Of a stretch of DNA of 32,309 nucleotides, positions 31,333-32,309 are shown in pieces. Positions within the stretch are counted from its first letter, which is position 1. Every line of letters begins with the position of its first letter. The stretch covers positions 1-32,309 of the forward strand of contig JAEEYY010000216.1 of the NCBI GenBank assembly GCA_016288355.1, in the 5' to 3' direction. Below the pieces are notes generated by a model. It saw only the letters and a program-made list of their open reading frames with translations. It ran no database searches and was not told the origin of the DNA. The translations under genes were made by a program, and so were the position numbers. The stretch comes from Synergistes sp. (GTDB taxonomy: Bacteria; Synergistota; Synergistia; Synergistales; Synergistaceae).

Positions 31333-32309
31333 GTGTCTTATCTGAGCGATATCGAAATAGCGCAGCAGACCGAGATGGAACCGATAACGAAAGTAGCGGC
31401 AAAACTCGGAATAGAAGAGGACGATCTGGAACTGTATGGCAGATATAAGGCAAAAGTCAGCTTCGATCTCTGGGAAAAAATAAAAAACAACAAAGACGGC
31501 AAACTGATACTGGTCACGGCCATCACCCCGACGCCCGCCGGAGAGGGCAAAACGACGACTTCGGTCGGCCTTGCACAGGCCTTTGCGAAGCTGGGCAAAA
31601 AGGTTACGCTTGCGCTCCGCGAACCGTCGCTCGGTCCGGTATTCGGCATAAAAGGCGGCGCTGCCGGCGGCGGCTACAGCCAGGTGGTGCCGATGGAAGA
31701 CATAAACGTGCATTTCACCGGAGACTTCCATGCGATAACATCAGCGCACAATCTTCTTGCCGCTATGGTCGACAACTCGGTGCAGCAGGGCAATCCGCTG
31801 AATATAGACCCGCGCAGGATAGTTTTCAGGCGGGTGCTCGACATGAACGACAGGGCTCTCAGAAACATAGTGATAGGACTTGGCGGCAAGGCAAACGGAG
31901 TCCCGCGCGAATCGGGTTTCGACATTACCGTGGCGTCGGAAGTCATGGCTATCCTCTGCCTCTCAAGGGGGATAGAGGATCTTAAGGAGCGTCTGGGAAA
32001 CATTATTGTAGCCTACACCTTTGACGGCCGCGCGGTAACGGCAAGGGAGCTTGAGGCACAGGGAGCGATGGCGATGCTGCTGAAGGACGCGATCAAGCCG
32101 AACCTCGTACAGACGCTGGAACACGTCCCCGCCTTTATCCACGGCGGCCCGTTCGCGAACATCGCCCACGGCTGCAACAGCATAACGGCTACCAGATACG
32201 GCCTTAAGCTTGCCGACTACTTCATAACGGAAGCCGGATTTGCCGCAGACCTCGGCGCGGAAAAGTTCCTCGACATCAAGTGCCGCGTTGCGGGCTTAAA
32301 GCCGTCGGC
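31333..32309 (+). CDS. fhs: formate-tetrahydrofolate ligase, 3' end outside window
   Basis: The first 325 residues of a protein usually near 555 residues; the frame is open at the right edge. The start is GTG at 31333 with AAGAGGAG (31316-31323) nine bases before it. The ATP-binding P-loop TPAGEGKTTT, the block REPSLGPVFGIKGGAAGGG, NVHFTGDFHAI and HGGPFANIAHGCNS are diagnostic. It makes 10-formyl-tetrahydrofolate from formate, ATP and tetrahydrofolate for one-carbon metabolism; in amino-acid fermenters it can also run in reverse to make ATP. Downstream genes are not visible. Confidence 0.97.
   Translation, partial: MSYLSDIEIAQQTEMEPITKVAAKLGIEEDDLELYGRYKAKVSFDLWEKIKNNKDGKLILVTAITPTPAGEGKTTTSVGLAQAFAKLGKKVTLALREPSLGPVFGIKGGAAGGGYSQVVPMEDINVHFTGDFHAITSAHNLLAAMVDNSVQQGNPLNIDPRRIVFRRVLDMNDRALRNIVIGLGGKANGVPRESGFDITVASEVMAILCLSRGIEDLKERLGNIIVAYTFDGRAVTARELEAQGAMAMLLKDAIKPNLVQTLEHVPAFIHGGPFANIAHGCNSITATRYGLKLADYFITEAGFAADLGAEKFLDIKCRVAGLKPS

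Noticed and set aside
1..32309. CRISPR arrays, tRNA/rRNA genes, insertion sequences or prophage
   Set aside because: No spaced direct repeats, RNA-gene landmarks, transposase or phage motifs were found; the only tandem repeat is the coding linker array at 6100-6189.

Overview
The window looks like a stretch of chromosome from an anaerobic, amino-acid- or organic-acid-fermenting diderm bacterium. My best guess is a member of the Synergistota (Cloacibacillus-like). This is an inference from gene content: a sodium-pumping methylmalonyl-CoA decarboxylase joined to a two-subunit B12 mutase, formate-tetrahydrofolate ligase, an A-type flavoprotein, a two-cluster ferredoxin, an NhaC antiporter, and an RND/TolC tripartite pump that implies an outer membrane. 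Genes are densely packed, GC-rich at third positions and often overlap by 4 to 11 bases. I saw no tRNA, rRNA, insertion sequence, prophage or CRISPR array.

Left part (1-4720, + strand): the 3' end of an alpha/beta hydrolase overlapping an M23 peptidase, a NagZ-like hexosaminidase, a ModD-like phosphoribosyltransferase with its own terminator, and an azlC/azlD branched-chain amino acid exporter pair. Centre-left (4662-11051, - strand): one seven-gene operon that reads mutase large subunit, mutase B12 subunit, epimerase, then decarboxylase alpha, delta, biotin carrier and beta. Together these convert succinyl-CoA through methylmalonyl-CoA to propionyl-CoA and CO2 while exporting Na+. Promoter-like and terminator sequences bracket it. 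A divergent flavodiiron protein gene (11183-12391) shares the upstream region.

Middle (12465-15239): a small membrane protein and NhaC on the - strand, then a 57-residue ferredoxin gene with its own promoter and terminator. From 23979 down to 15203 (- strand) lies a compact six-gene run: malQ, two LTA-synthase-like phosphoglycerol transferases, a family-2 membrane glycosyltransferase, an LplT-like lysophospholipid transporter and a class II aldolase. I read this as an envelope glycan or glycolipid decoration locus. The two tandem transferases appear to have diverged at substrate-binding positions, which I consider the most interesting point in the window.

Right part (24075-32309): an RND permease, TolC-family channel and adaptor operon (+), a phosphodiester-glycosidase-domain secreted protein (-), and the 5' part of fhs (+), which runs off the right edge. 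All functional statements come from reading motifs and layout by eye. No database search was run.
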